A stretch of DNA of 64,000 nucleotides from NCBI RefSeq assembly GCF_000208865.1, contig NC_018398.1, positions 3,347,769 through 3,411,768 on the forward strand, read 5' to 3'. Below, one piece after another: positions 25,475-38,426 of the stretch. This DNA is from Neospora caninum Liverpool (taxonomy: Eukaryota > Apicomplexa > Conoidasida > Eucoccidiorida > Sarcocystidae). Every line of letters starts with the position of its first letter. Position 1 is the first letter of the stretch. The translations under genes were made by a program, and so were the position numbers. A model generated the notes under the pieces. The model searched no databases, was not told where the DNA came from, and saw only the letters and a list, made by a program, of their open reading frames with translations.

Positions 25475-25547
25475 CTTGAAGTTTCCAGGCGCTCTACGCC
25501 TGGATTCCCTTCTTCCTCGTTGCCTCCCCACCGTACCGCCCAGCCCG

Positions 25548-27877
25548 CTAGCTCTCTTCGTCAAGATCTACAGCGAGATCTTCTGCCCCGTCGCATCTGC
25601 CGGATTGCTCGACGTCGATCAGCAAATCGGACAAAATCTTCAGCTGGTGCTCGAAAAACTCCACCTTGCTGCGAGGCACTCCGGCGGCCCGCGTCTCCTC
25701 TGCTCTCTGATCGGAAGACGGGGGCGGCACCGAGTCGTCGAAACGGAAAGAAGATAACTGACTCTCCCCAGAAAACGCCTGGAAGTCTTCGCGATCGGAA
25801 AGAGCGAGAGACGAGGCACGCCCGCGCCGCTCCGGCATCTCCCACGCCGGCGTGCTGCACCGCGTCGGAGCGCTGCCAGCGTTGAGGACCTAAAGAGCCG
25901 AGGGAGAAGGAGACAGGATTTGAAGGGAGACGAAAAAGTTGAGTCGGAAAAGAAACGAAAGAGGCAACCTAGAGATGGACGAAACGGAGACGAACGTCGA
26001 GTCGACAATGAACGCCAAGAGCGAGAAGAAGCGAGGCGAATACCGAGACTCCCCTCTACACAAAAATCGGATTCCCACGTTTCTGAAAACGTCAACCGTA
26101 GAGGAGTATACGCATGCCGGTCTCACCTCCGCGAATTCAGGGGGGAGATTCTGCATGAACTTTTCTGCTTCCGCGAGCGAGAATCCGTCGAGCATCTGCC
26201 CATCATCTCGGCCTTCTTCGAATGGAAAGCCCTCAGGCTCCATCCGCATGTCTTGGTCGGTCTCGAGACTCGCAGCCGAGGTGAAACACCGCCGCCTTGG
26301 GTTGTGTTTGCGCTGGGAAAAGCCGGGAGCTGAAACTGTCGGTTCTTTGGAACAGACCAGAGGTCCGACAGGCACACAAGGCGACAAGCGAAATGGAGAA
26401 ACGAAGAGCACGCGGGAGAGAGATCAGGAAAAAACACAGAAGAAACGCACAGCCGCACAACTACATATATATATATATATATATATATAGATCTACGCAA
26501 GAAACGAAGATGAGGGTTCTTCACGGATAAGACAAGATGCATGTGAGAGAGCAGGAATGACACAGCGGGAACGAAGGGAAGAAACGGGAAAGGAGATACG
26601 CGGGTGGAACCGCATTCAGCCGACACTGAAATGTGTGTACGCGCAGACTCAAGGACGTATCCGTGCGTGTGGTCAAGGTAAAAGAGCGACAAAGGGAAAC
26701 AATCAAACGTCGCATGCGAAAGGAGAAAATGGTTACCTAGACGAAGGCCCCTCGCGACCTCAGTTCCTGTCCTTTGATTCCGTAGACGGCCGGTGCGACT
26801 GCAATGCATCGCATGCAGATGCCGCTCGACATCTGGCGACGGAGCGCCGAGGATCTGCGTGGCTGCCCATTCCGTGAGAAACTGCTGGAGAAGCTGCAGG
26901 AAAAAAGCGGCGCGAAAATGTGCAAATTTGCAAGGCGGCACGTGGCGAGCAGACGCGAAACGAGACAGAGGAGAGACACAAAGAAACATGTAGAGGCAAA
27001 AGACGCAGAAGTCAGAAAGACACAGACGCATCGAGGTCGCCGCGAATCCCAGCGAAACGCTTGGGAGAGAACACACCCTAGAAAGAACAAGAAAGAGCGA
27101 CAGCCACACCAAGATCTATAGCATATACAGGTACATATATATAGGTATATATGCAGAGAGACGTCGTTGGTATGATCGGGTGGAATGAAGATGAAAGTGA
27201 AAGGCGAGCTTTTCCTGGTGATTGATTTTGTCTGAAGCCACGGTTAACTGGCGTATGGAGAAGTGCTTTCCGTTTTCCAGCCTGACCTCTGGGTGGCGGA
27301 GATAAAAGAGGGTTGTGGTGAGGCTTCTTTCCAACCCCACTTTCGCGCCTCCGAGTCTGGCAAGAACTGAGAATCCGGCGTCACCGAGGTAGGTCCCCTC
27401 GGTGTAGAGCACGAGTGCATGCAGCAAGGACGCCATTGTGCCACGTGGCGAGAAAAACACCCGAGAAGAACGGCACCGACGCAGAGACAAAGGGATGACA
27501 GAGACAGACTGCGCAAACGAACAACCGAGCGAGACAGGAAAGGGACAGAAGCCCAGAGGGAAGAAGAGCGGGTGATAAGTCCACAAGGGACGAAGGGAAA
27601 GACAAGCCGGAGCAGGAAGAGGAGCCGAGGAAGGCCGCGAGAGACGGAGACGCCCGAGACAGGTTGACCGTCAGAGAAGGCCGGAGAGGCGGAAACGAAG
27701 AGGAAACGGGACAGGAGCAAGGGGCAGAGCAAGTACAGGAGTAAAGTAAGACGTGCACCCGTGGATGCTTTCTTCGCTACAGCTTCTTCCCCTTCCGCCG
27801 CAGGCGTGGACACCTTGGCGCCATCGTTGCGCCGTTCGATGTTGGCTTCGTGACGCCGCAGAGAATCGGCGGGAAGA
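25548..27877 (-). CDS. Unrecognised multi-exon gene (5' end unresolved)
   Basis: I do not recognise the product. A phase-consistent chain is 27877-27759, 27366-27287, 26884-26737, 26331-26127 and 25889-25548, ending at TAG 25548. The last exon is the firmest: acceptor CTCTTTAG|GTC, then 113 codons including SKVEFFEHQLKILSDLLIDV and an acidic tail VDLDEES. The exon before it ends with AEAEKFMQNLPPEFAE at a good donor, GAG|GTGAGA. The first proposed exon reads SLRRHEANIERRNDGAKVST and needs a further exon upstream. Donors at 27287 (GTCAGG) and 27759 (GTGCAC) are weak. An alternative is a start at ATG 27440 (MASLLHALVLYTEGTYL). The protein looks soluble, about 300 residues or more, with a possible C-terminal helix. 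It lies tail-to-head between the two giant genes on the same strand. Confidence 0.5.
26464..26489. repeat. (TA)n microsatellite
   Basis: About 13 TA units lie in the intron between the third and fourth proposed exons of the unnamed gene. Confidence 0.95.
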
Positions 27878-28429
27878 CTGGAAAAGAGAGATTTGTCTCT
27901 GGTATCCCGAAAATGTCACGGAAACGAGGGACGAAAAAAATGGGAAGACAAAGAGAGAAATGCGGGAATTTTGGGTCCCCTCCACCCCGGCGAGCAGCGA
28001 AGCCGGGCAGAGAGAAAAAGACGCGCGGCGAGAAAACGACAGGCGGAAATGAAAAAAACGCAAATGGGGAGTCCGCGATACACCCAAAGAGAAATGTGCG
28101 TGTGTCTGTGATTTCTGAGCAAACAGGCTGTTTCCTTCAGTGTCTTTCCTTTCTCTCTCTTCGTCCTTTTTCGCTACATTTCAGCTCGCCGCGTTCAGGA
28201 TCTGGCCCAAGCCGCGCTTTGCGCGTGGACGAAAGGGAACCCGGGAGAAGACAGGAACGAAAACCGAGAATCGACGGATCGAAGAAGAAACAAGAGAAAA
28301 CGAACGAGCACAGAAAGACGGATGCATAGCCACAAAAATGTGCACGTGAACGAACGCCGAGAGACCGAGTCATTTTCTCACAGCCTCTCACTGCTGTCCA
28401 AGCGTGTTCTCACGGCCAGCCGCAGCCGC

Positions 28430-28437
28430 TGCATGCA
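28430..28437. promoter_or_regulatory. TGCATGCA motif upstream of the unnamed gene
   Basis: A palindromic TGCATGCA lies about 550 bases upstream of the first proposed exon of the unnamed gene, at a distance similar to the sites upstream of the VPS13-like gene. Binding by an ApiAP2 factor is only a possibility. Confidence 0.3.
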
Positions 28438-28618
28438 CGTGTGCAACGAATCCCAGACAAGCATGGGGCGTTAAATTTCGTTTCTTGCTCTCCCTTTTAC
28501 TTTTTCGCCAGACATCAACGGCGAGAACCAGAAGAAAGAATTTGCATGGCTGCTCATCTGTCGACAGAGAAACCCCGTGAACATCCTTCGGTCACATAAT
28601 ACACATTCTAGATGCAGA

Positions 28619-28622
28619 TATC

Positions 28623-28668
<46 letters not shown>

Positions 28669-28775
28669 TCTAGGTGGTATTATATATAAATTTTATTATG
28701 TATATGTATTACATATACAATGTATATTATATAATATATATTATACGTATATTATATAGTTCATATAGATCTACA
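28619..28775. repeat. Long AT tract with (TA)n core
   Basis: Some 155 bases of nearly pure A/T, with (TA)n runs followed by imperfect TATATT-type repeats. It is the most AT-rich stretch of the window and lies in intergenic DNA. Confidence 0.95.
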
Positions 28776-30387
28776 TGTATGACTGTTTGTGTATTGGTAT
28801 GCGTTGGCGAGTTTTCTGTATTTGGCTAACACTCTAAGTACAGTAGCACGAGCAGTGTTGCCTTTTCTCTCACAACGGTCAGTTTTGCATCTACGTCGAA
28901 AGGGAAATTCACGGCCTCTCGAGTTTTGACTTTTTTGTCGTGGACGAGACAAAGCCGCATTTTTGAGTCAACGGAAAAGCGTCACTCGAGCAGCGCCCAC
29001 GGCGAAATTGTGAACTGCACCCACAGAGGGGAATGCCTGCCTACAACGCAGTCTGGGGACTCTCCGGCGCTGATGAGGAATGGTATCTTTTTATTCTGCG
29101 CACACAATTTTACGCTAACCGTAATGCTGAAGTGTATCTGCACGTGTGTTCTTACAGGAGATTCATATCCGCGTCCAACGGATCGAACGCTTAGGCGGTG
29201 GAGATGACCACAGCGGCGGTTTTGCCGTATGTGAGACCAACTAGAATCGCCAATAACGGGAAACTGCGACATGGTGGACATGCTGCGTCAGTTTCTTCGC
29301 CTGCGCTGTCTCGATCCCTAACGAGGTAGAGTGAGCAGGAAGACGGGGATTACCGGGAGTCTGAGCCTCCCTTCTGCATCACTCGCGTAAACACGCGGAG
29401 CGCTGGTAAGCTTTCGCCGTGGCGCTGCGTGCCCTGAGAGGCTTTCTTTGAAGCGATACGCATCGGTTTGTGGCTTTGCGTGCAACTCGTTGCTCTAGAG
29501 AGAACGTACAAAGACCCAGCTTCGCGGCCGACCGGAACAATGTGCCACGACAGCGCACCTCCTCAGAAGGTGTACCGCTGGGCTACTTGTGAGACCAGTA
29601 TTGTCTGTGAAGGGAATCCCCGCCATATCCCCTGGACCCAACAGGACATTGGAGTGGAGACAGACCGATTCCTTCAGTTGGCCTCTTGGAACACTTGGTT
29701 TTTCTATCCTGATCGGGGTCTTTGACAGTTAGAGAAAATAGAGAAAACGGGGCATGCCCGAGATCTATTTTTAGCGCACGCGACGGACCACGCACACATG
29801 TTTTCTCTTGAGGTGTTGTTGGTTTCACCTGATCACTGGAACATCAAATACGCTCTCCTCGCATACACACCGAACCATGCGCGGTGCTGGCGAAAACGCT
29901 TCTGGGATGGTTGTAACGTTGTGTTAGATCCATGCACCCGTCCGAGTCCGAACAAAGCTCTAGCGCTAATTTTTGTTCCTCTCCGGCTACAGCCGACGCT
30001 GCGGCTATCCTATGCCCACTGTCTCACTCCAGTGTTCAAAACATGTGTGGTTTCTCGGCTGCTGCGTGTGTTTTGCTTACGGTTACAAACGTGTAATGCA
30101 TACAGTTTTCCTTCGCACTTGGTTTGGGGACGTTCCGTCCGTTGCCCAGCTTCCTCTCTGAGTAGTGGCTCTGAAGCGTCGGCAAGAGACGCAAGCTCAC
30201 TTCCGCTGCGCTAACGCATTCGAGCCTGTTTCCTACACAGTGCGGAGCCGTTCTTGCCGAACAATGGGCACCCATGTGTAGGGACCGCCCGTTGAATGCG
30301 ACAAGTGAGTGGTACACAGAATTGGGCAGAAAGTGGGAAGCGTATATACCTATCTGCGTGGAGCACGCAGGACTCTGTAACAACCGG

Positions 30388-30449
<62 letters not shown>

Positions 30450-30458
30450 AGTATATAA
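30388..30458. repeat. (TA)n tract downstream of the ATM-like gene
   Basis: An interrupted (TA)n tract of about 70 bases with CA interruptions lies roughly 400 bases past the ATM stop codon, in 3' flanking DNA. Confidence 0.95.
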
Positions 30459-30859
30459 CAGGATGTCAACTATTTGAGTGTCTCTCTTGCCTATCCATGT
30501 GTATACCTACATACACGTATATACACGCCAGTCCCCAGTTTGTATCTGAGCAGACGTGACTGGTAACGAAGAACAGGAGATTCCCCATTGCAGGTGCAGT
30601 GGGAAAGGCGCAATTCGCGCCCTTAGGCGGACAGCCTCTTCGAGGGCCTACGACCATTCAAGGCGATAATTACACAGAAAGGAAGTGGAGAGTGTACACT
30701 CCGTCATCTAGGTTCGCTATGGGTGCAAGAATTTCTCCGGTGCCGTGTCCTCGCCAGGACACGATAAAGCCAGTCACATTTGCGCGCGATATGGACAAGG
30801 TCGCAGGGCGAGAACCGACCAGGAACGTAATCTGCGTCACTAGACGCCCTTGCCTGGGA

Positions 30860-32056
30860 CTACACCCAGGGTGCCCAGCCGACAAACATTTGGGCTAGCG
30901 CGGTGCGATCCTGAGCTGCATTGACTAGGCGGGCGACGTGGGCATTGACTCTCAGTTGCGCGATTTCTCCCTCTTCGTATCCTTCCAGCTTCCGCCTCAC
31001 CTGGACAAAAACCCAACACATAGAGCGAGGAAAGAGACGAACCGACAGGATACCAAGCGCTAGACCCAAAAGAAGGGGATGGGGTGGCAAATACAGCTGC
31101 ACTGCATGTATTTATAAACGAGGGAATATCGTGAGTAGCTGCTTCGTTACAGCGGAGATTATCTGCATAGATGCCTACGTCCGTATCTCCGTCAGCACCT
31201 TTGCATTTCAACGGTTTGTACACAGATGTCGCGACACGTCCTCGCTCTGGACTCCCGCGCAACTTGCAACGATTGACAGTCGCCCACGTCGTGCACAGCA
31301 CCGCACCTTCGAAGCGTGAGAGTCTGTGAGGCGTCAGATGAACGCAGTTCGCTACTGCTGTGGAGACGCGCTCTGGCGTCTTCGTTTGCAGCCAGCGTCT
31401 GTTGTGACCTGTTTTTTGTCGATTGTGTCCGATAGTTCCCCTCGAATACGCAAACGAATCGTTCAATGGCATGCTCAGCTTCCCGTCATGCGAGTTTGTC
31501 CAGTGCTGCGTCGCTCATTTCAAATCGCCTTTAAAGAGACTGTGAACCAGGCCGAGAGTCAGTCTGTTGGATCTTCCCTTCACAGCACCTCTGCGCTTAC
31601 CGTCAGCACAGCTCGCTTCGCGTTCATATTGCCTTCTGCCTTGGTGAGAATATCCTCGACGATGGGGATATCTTTCGCGCTTTGTTTTCCGCGCGCCTCG
31701 TCCACGGCTTCCTCGGGGTCCCTTTTCGCTTCTCCTTTCGTTCCACCATCAAGAAGTGCAGAGCCAGATGGAATCTGTTCAGGCACGGCCTCAAGTCGCC
31801 CACGCTTGCGCCGACTTCGTTCAGCGACAGGAAGCGTCGAGGTCGTGGAAGTTGGGCCTCGACCTCGGCTTGTGGCGTCTCTTCCTCGCTTTGGACCGCC
31901 CGTTTTCGCGTCACTGCCAGGACGTGACGGAGCGAGGGCAAGCGATTTATCGCTCTCTTGAAGAATACGACGCGGGTCAAGACACCAGCGATAGAGAGGA
32001 TCGAAGAGGAGAACCTCGACGATGGACACAACCAAGGGAGACACTCGCCGAAGGAC
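30860..32056 (-). CDS. ATM: ATM-like gene, last two exons: kinase C-lobe end and FATC
   Basis: Exon 32056-31601 starts VLRRVSPLVVSIVEVLLFDP, the ATM block that closes the kinase domain, then carries a basic/Ser-rich insert not found in animal ATM. It ends at ACG|GTAAGC. Exon 31000-30860 starts after TTTTTGTCCAG with VRRKLEGYEEGE. It then gives the FATC helix and the invariant end MFVGWAPWV before TAG at 30862-30860. FATC is needed for kinase activity and activator binding in this family. Confidence 0.96.
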
Positions 32057-34055
32057 CTGAAGCCAGAGGAGATGAAGTGGAAGAACGAAACGGAGACAGA
32101 GGGGTACCGAGCTTGAATCGAAAGACACGTTGGGAGGACACGTCTCGGGGACTGCCGCGCGAGTCAGGAAAACGCGATGCAGGCGAGGCAGCGTAACATG
32201 CAAAGTATGAAACGGCCGAAACTCAAAAACACAGGAAGACATACACACGCGGCAGGGACACAGTGATGACGACGGGGATTAACCGACAAGCAACGCGAGA
32301 GACGCCTATACACATATTTGCTCACCTTTACATATATATATATATATATATATATAGACATATACACCAGCAGCGAGTTAGTATACTTTCATGTATCTCG
32401 TTGATTCTTTACGTGATTCCATACCCCTTGTCATGCACACACTACCGTATCGCTCAGCGTTTTATTGCCGACCCATGACGACCGTAACCCCTCCAGTTGA
32501 ACACCCGAGAATGCCTACTGTCACACGCTTGTCCACGCCTAGATATGTAGGCACTGACGCATTTGGCCACCCACGCATTTGGTCCCGTCGGCGGAGGGTT
32601 GCTGCCTCGCCTTTCTCTTCCGCCATTCGTTTTTCTGAGGCACTGGACTGCCGCGTGAGCGTCGACTAAAGGTTCCCATCGTTTGCATGCTTAGTGTTTC
32701 CCACCAAGGAGAGGTAGTGCTCGTCTGAATTGGGGTGCCAAGCACGCGTTGACGCAACATTGTCAAGCGACATCGATCCCTAGAACGATTTGACCATTCC
32801 CCTGTAGGGGTTGGTAGCGCCACGGAAGCGTGTACAACGGCTGCCTCCACACGTACCTCCATGGTAGTCTCGCAGTCGCGTTTGAAGCACCCAGCGACGC
32901 CAAGACATCCGAGTCCGTCGACCAGATCTCTTGTCAGCCGAAACGGAACGAGTTCGGGGACGGCGAGCAGCTTTCCCTGTTCGAAGACTACTCCAAAATC
33001 GATGTGAATCAGGTCACCGGATGCGATGTCGAGGAGAATATTGTTGGTGTGGCGATCGCCAAGCCCAATGATATACGAGACCATGCTGGAGACCGCGAGT
33101 GTGCGACGGTAGCGTTGCCGCTGGGCGTACCTGCTCACAGAGACAGCGATGCGGCGGAAGGAAACTATCCTCACGTCGAACGACAGAGGGAAAGGGGCGG
33201 GGCGCCCGAGCTGGAACCCGGTCTTCAGAATCTACCGACCGAGCAGTCACATGTGACTGATAGACACAATAGGCAACGCTGGAGCATGCTACCGTACTAG
33301 ACACGCATACGCACATGACCAGATGCCATTCCCTTATTCCCCGAGGTTCCTTTCGCGGCTCCGACTGTCCTGTCTATTGTTGCAATATATTTCTATCTAT
33401 CAATGAAGGTAACGTGACGCCGAGTCAGGGGAAAATGCTGCCGGGAATAGAACACGGGACTTGGCGTTTGACCGCGTGGAGTGTGTTTCGTACCAGGCAT
33501 CAGCAGATGGGAAATGCTCTAAGAAGAAGTAATGGAGAACAGGTTTAAAATGGCCGCATATCTCGTCGTAGGCCTGCACAAGCGATTCGACCAGAGGATC
33601 TGGCCCCATGTCTGCTCTTGAGACCGCCGTCGGCTGTTGGCCTTTCTGCTGCGCTCCGTCGTCTCCGGCTCCACGAGACAGCAACTGTCTCCTCTGGGCC
33701 AGGGCCTTCTCCCGCGCCAGCCGCAGCTTGTGGCGGCATGCAGAGAACGTCCAATCTTGGGGCCGGTACCGCGCGTGCGCACCGTGGTAACCGTTTTCGG
33801 GGCTTCCAATGAGGTACTGGGCTGCACGGGGAGAAGCATAACTCAATCGCCACACCTGTGCATTCCTCAGTCGACGACTTAAGTTCGACGAGACAATGGC
33901 GGCGTTCTCACACAGCTAAGATATGTCCGCACTCTGCAAACCTAAGACCGAGCGTGTGCCATCACGTGATATATATACATGTATATATAGGAATGCAGAC
34001 AACAGAGATCCATGGCCCTTACCCGCAACCCTGTGACTAGTGGCTATACGTGCAG

Positions 34056-34100
<45 letters not shown>

Positions 34101-35720
34101 CGCCATTGGAGTAAGCATATCTTGTAACTCTTTTCGAGTTCACGTGGATGCGCAGGCGTACCAAGCGTGACAGCGTCGTTGACCCATTCGAGAATTCCGA
34201 CTGCTGGTGAAAAGGGGACCACGGCATAGGTTCTCAGGTAGAAGTTTTTTTCCAGTGTGGACGGTGCCTCCAAGAAGACCTGCGAGAAAAAACATAAACC
34301 GCACGGACACAAAGAGACACGTGCACGACTTGTTTGCCGCGCCACGCGAACGCGGCGCAGCTGCTTCCATGCAGAACGGGGCGCTACCCGGCGGAGTATC
34401 TGCTGGGATGCCCCGCCTCGAGGCGCTTGGGGCGTGCCCGAGTGCATGCAGATGGCAGTCTGACAGCTGCGCGCCTCTCGCCACACGACGAACTCTAGCC
34501 TACGCGACAGGGCCCACGGGTATGCCGGAGGAAAACAACGGTCTTCCCTGCTCTTCGCGGCTGCCGTTCGGCCTCGCTCCGTCCCTTGTATAGGACCGCT
34601 TCGGAAAGCGGAGTTCCGTCGGGGTGCTTACCTGGTTGAGCATCGAGAAGAGTTGCTGGGCGACGCGGTCCTGTCTCACGTCCTCTCGGCCTTTGCAGCA
34701 CTGTTTGTGTTTCCGACCTTGTCGGTCCCAAATGCACAAAAGCTTAGGCTTAGTGATGCCGCTGCCGATGACCTTTACGCTCATCCGCAGGCGATCGCCG
34801 GGAAAGTCCGAGAGACAGTAGGGGTGAAGAGAGTGAATGTAGGAAGACAGATGAAGAAGATAGTCTGGCGCACTCTTGAAGCGCGACAAGGCTGAACAGA
34901 CACCGCAAAACGCAAAACAACTCAAAGAGCGAGAGAAGCAATGGTGAACAGAAGACAGGCATTTCGTCCAGTTTTCCATATATATATATATATATATCTG
35001 TGAACCATGAAAGGCTTATGTATATGCGTATACATATCTGGGTATAAACTGACAAGTATGAACATGCTTAAAGAAGTACATGTACCTGAATGGGCTCATC
35101 GAGAGTCGTATTTACACACAGAGCAGCTGCGACCGAATCTCTAGGACTGTAGTAAGGACGGGCTGGGACACTCAGACGAGGCGAAAGAGAGATGGTTACA
35201 CGCAGATGCACCTGAGTCGATGCAAACAGATGTACATGCCCCGGCATAGATAGCTGTAGGGGACGGCGCTCTACGCGTGCAAGCGCCTCTTGCAGCAGTG
35301 TCTGATGAAATTCGTTTGGCCTTTTTCTGACTTTCGGGCGTTTGGAAGGGGACAAGTCGGTCACGAGGCAGCGCGACGGTTGGAATCGGGAGCAGGGCCG
35401 AGAACTCCTCGAGCTTTTGGAAAGACGGCAGGCGAATCATTTGCTCTTGAGGCGTGAGGCGGCGCGGGAAGGACTGCGACGAGCCGCGTTGCAGCAGCGG
35501 CAGACTTCGTTGTTTCTTTTGCACAGTGCGAGTTTCGTCGTCGAAATCCAACAGACAGAGGTCGTTGTAGAAATCCACGAGACATTCGACAGCAGCGACG
35601 ACAAACTGCATCCGAGAGACAGTCAAGAAAACACAACGGAGCTAGGGCTTGGGCGCGTTCCTGCCGCTTCCGATATAACCCGTCAGTCCACATATGCATA
35701 CCTTAGTACAGATGATCTAA

Positions 35721-35759
<39 letters not shown>

Positions 35760-38395
35760 GTACATATAAACATACATACACACATCCGCAAACAGGCAGA
35801 TATAGATATGCATATTGTATATGTATACATGGGTAGTGTATCGAGATGTGCAATTGAAAGTCGAGAATATACGTATAAATGTTTTTCCTTACCTTTAGTG
35901 CTGGGGAGGAGTCTGCGATGCGTCCAAGGACATCCTGGGCGGCGTCTATTTTGTCTTGTTGCACGGTGAAGCTGTCGGCCCTGGCGCAATACGAGAACGC
36001 ATTCCCACTGACGCTTGGGATTAGCCAACCCTTGCACCCTCCACCAGCGCCTTGCTGCAGTTGTCGGCGCAGCCAGCTCGAAAGCCGTCCACCGCGCAAT
36101 TTGTCGCCACGCTCAACCAATCGTTTTCGACCTCTATCTGCCGCGATTTTTTCCCAAATCCACTCGCGATGCCTGGTGGCCTATTGGTGTCTCCTACCGT
36201 CCACCTGTCCATCACAGTTTCGGACTGGTGGGTCGTTCCCTCTCGCCTCGTTCGGAGCCGTGACACGCTGCGGCACATCAGCCGAGTCTAGGTATGTTGT
36301 GTGCCTCCTTTCCGCGTCCCACGTAGATACATCTGGATCTCCAGTCTGGCGCATAAATGTGTGTTTCCACATGGATGCACCACAGCGTTGTACGCTTCGT
36401 CGGTTTAGAACGTACCCTCTGTGACCCGGTGGAATCCGCCTTCCATTTCGAATGGCGACCAGCTGGTAGAGACACTGGAAAGGATATTGCCTCGCCTGAA
36501 GGTGCAGGCCAAGACAGCGAAAACTGACCGCGACGCCCGAATGGGAAGAGACAACAATCGACGACGGAGCGAACCACGTGCATGTACGCGTCACTCGGCG
36601 TGGACGAGTGGGAGCAGCGCGAGAAATCCAGCTTGGACCGGGGTACACAAAGCGATCGATACCGAGGGATGTAGTATAACGGAAGAGTCACACCACCATC
36701 CAGTAATGCCAGGGAATGCATGCACGAACCAAGAACCGTTCCTATAAGTCGTTCGGCCACGTTTATCCATGTACCATAGGTTTGCGTACAGATCCGGAGA
36801 CATCCCACACGGGAAAGAATACGTGCCGATCACTCCCAGTTCTCGGATCGAGGAATGCCTCTGGCGCGTGCGTGCTCACCGTTGTCACCAGCAAGTCTCT
36901 CAGCGTCCGCTGAAACGGGCTCTCTGCTGGACTCCCGAGGCGCGACGCAATCTGGTAGACGAACGGGAGGAGATGGCGGAGGTCCGGAGGGCCTCCCACA
37001 CGACTGTCGTCCTCTTCGTTCATCCTCTGCGCAGATGAAAAGGAAGAGTCAAACGGTGAGGAGGAATGACCCGCATCTTGCCTGTGCTGTGGCTGGGCGG
37101 ACGTGAAAGGCGCAATCAGGAGCCTGTGGAGAGCCGCATTCATTTCGGGGACGTCATCGCCCCATTCGAACCATAGACTCAGGACCCGGCTAGTCGTTCT
37201 GAAGGGAAATCACACGGGAGAAAAGGAAACACGAGAGAGATGCTCATACTCAAATACACGCGCCAGCACGCCATAGGAAAGATACCTGAACACATGACAG
37301 GGAACCGCCGACTACAAACACCTAAACAGTTCTTAAAACCTGCAACTACGCGGGGTACAAGCAAATGAAGACCATCAGAGCTCCTGTCTATACGCGTGTA
37401 TCACTCTCTCCTTATATATATATATATATATACGTGTATGAGGCAGGACGCCGACTGTGAATATGAGAGCGAAGGCATCATATCCTGGTTGATGACGCGA
37501 CCTCAACCTTCGCGACGCCGCTCTAACAAAAAACCAAGTGGCTGCGTTCTCGGGGTTACACCTTGTAAAATACCAGCACGATGCGGAAAACCACTGTATC
37601 TCAGTCTACCCTTACACATATATATCTATATATAGATATAGATATAGGGTTTACGGTTACATATACCGATGCTTGCAAACAGCCTATTTGTGTGCAACCG
37701 TGGAGAGGAACGGGCTCCCGCCTTGTTTGCTTTCTCTTTCATGTCGGTTTTGAAGTTATTTTCTCACTTGGCTGCATGCGGAAGGAAGGGGTCTTTGAGA
37801 CACGTCGCGTAGAGCGTGACCGCCTCGAGAGCCCACTGAGTCCTCTCCTGATATTCTTTCTCTCGCTCCCTCTCCAAGACGCGTTGCTTCTGCAGAAGAA
37901 TATCGATGTGATGCTGAAGAAATTTCTGCTGTGCGTGCGCGCGGCGGGTTTGTTCTTCTTCGCCTCTCTCTTCGAACGCACTGGACAGTTGCTGGAGAAG
38001 GCTTTCAATTTCAGCCTTCTCCTTGCGGCGGAGATCTGCCATCACCAGCGAAGGGACTGAATGCTTGTAGTCGCTGTATGACTGAGGAAAAAGAAAAAGG
38101 CATCGAACACCGCACCACTCCTCTGCTGCCTCTCAGGCTCCGTTAGACACAGTTTCGGTTACAGGCCCAGGGAGAGGTAGCCAGGGCCCCTTACAAATTG
38201 CCAACACGACAGAGAAAGTCCATGACGCGTCGAAGAGTGTCTACGGGGGATCGCCGGAGCTGCACGAAACGTAGAGTGGGGCATCGCGCCGGGAAACGCA
38301 CCGCAGTATTTCCGTATATGTCAAACACTTTTGACGTACGCTACCAGTACACGTAATATACGTGAATATATATGTGTGCTTACACATACATACAT

Positions 38396-38426
<31 letters not shown>

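Larger units (their letters stand above)
22280..25547. other. Intergenic region with organelle-DNA fragments
   Basis: About 3.3 kb lie between the VPS13-like start and the stop of the unnamed upstream gene. It should contain the VPS13-like promoter and 5' UTR and the 3' UTR of the neighbour. Reading frames here (for example 23505-24119 plus) show no family motif or coding bias. Apart from one plastid-type and one mitochondrial fragment, two TGCATGC sites and a 24 bp tandem repeat, I see nothing definite. Confidence 0.6.
27878..30859. other. Intergenic region between the ATM stop and the unnamed gene
   Basis: About 3 kb should contain the 3' UTR of the ATM-like gene and the promoter and first exon(s) of the unnamed gene. 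Just upstream of the first proposed exon (27880-28060) the minus strand is rich in pyrimidines, as expected of an intron end or leader. A TGCATGCA site lies at 28430-28437. I see no further supported gene in either strand; the rest is unremarkable apart from two long AT tracts. Confidence 0.55.

Noticed and set aside
28577..28759. Open frame across the long AT tract
   Set aside because: A Tyr/Ile-only product of a TA repeat is not a protein-coding gene.
29798..30214. 138-residue plus-strand open frame in intergenic DNA
   Set aside because: Cys/Arg-rich composition without a pattern and no neighbouring exon with compatible splice sites.
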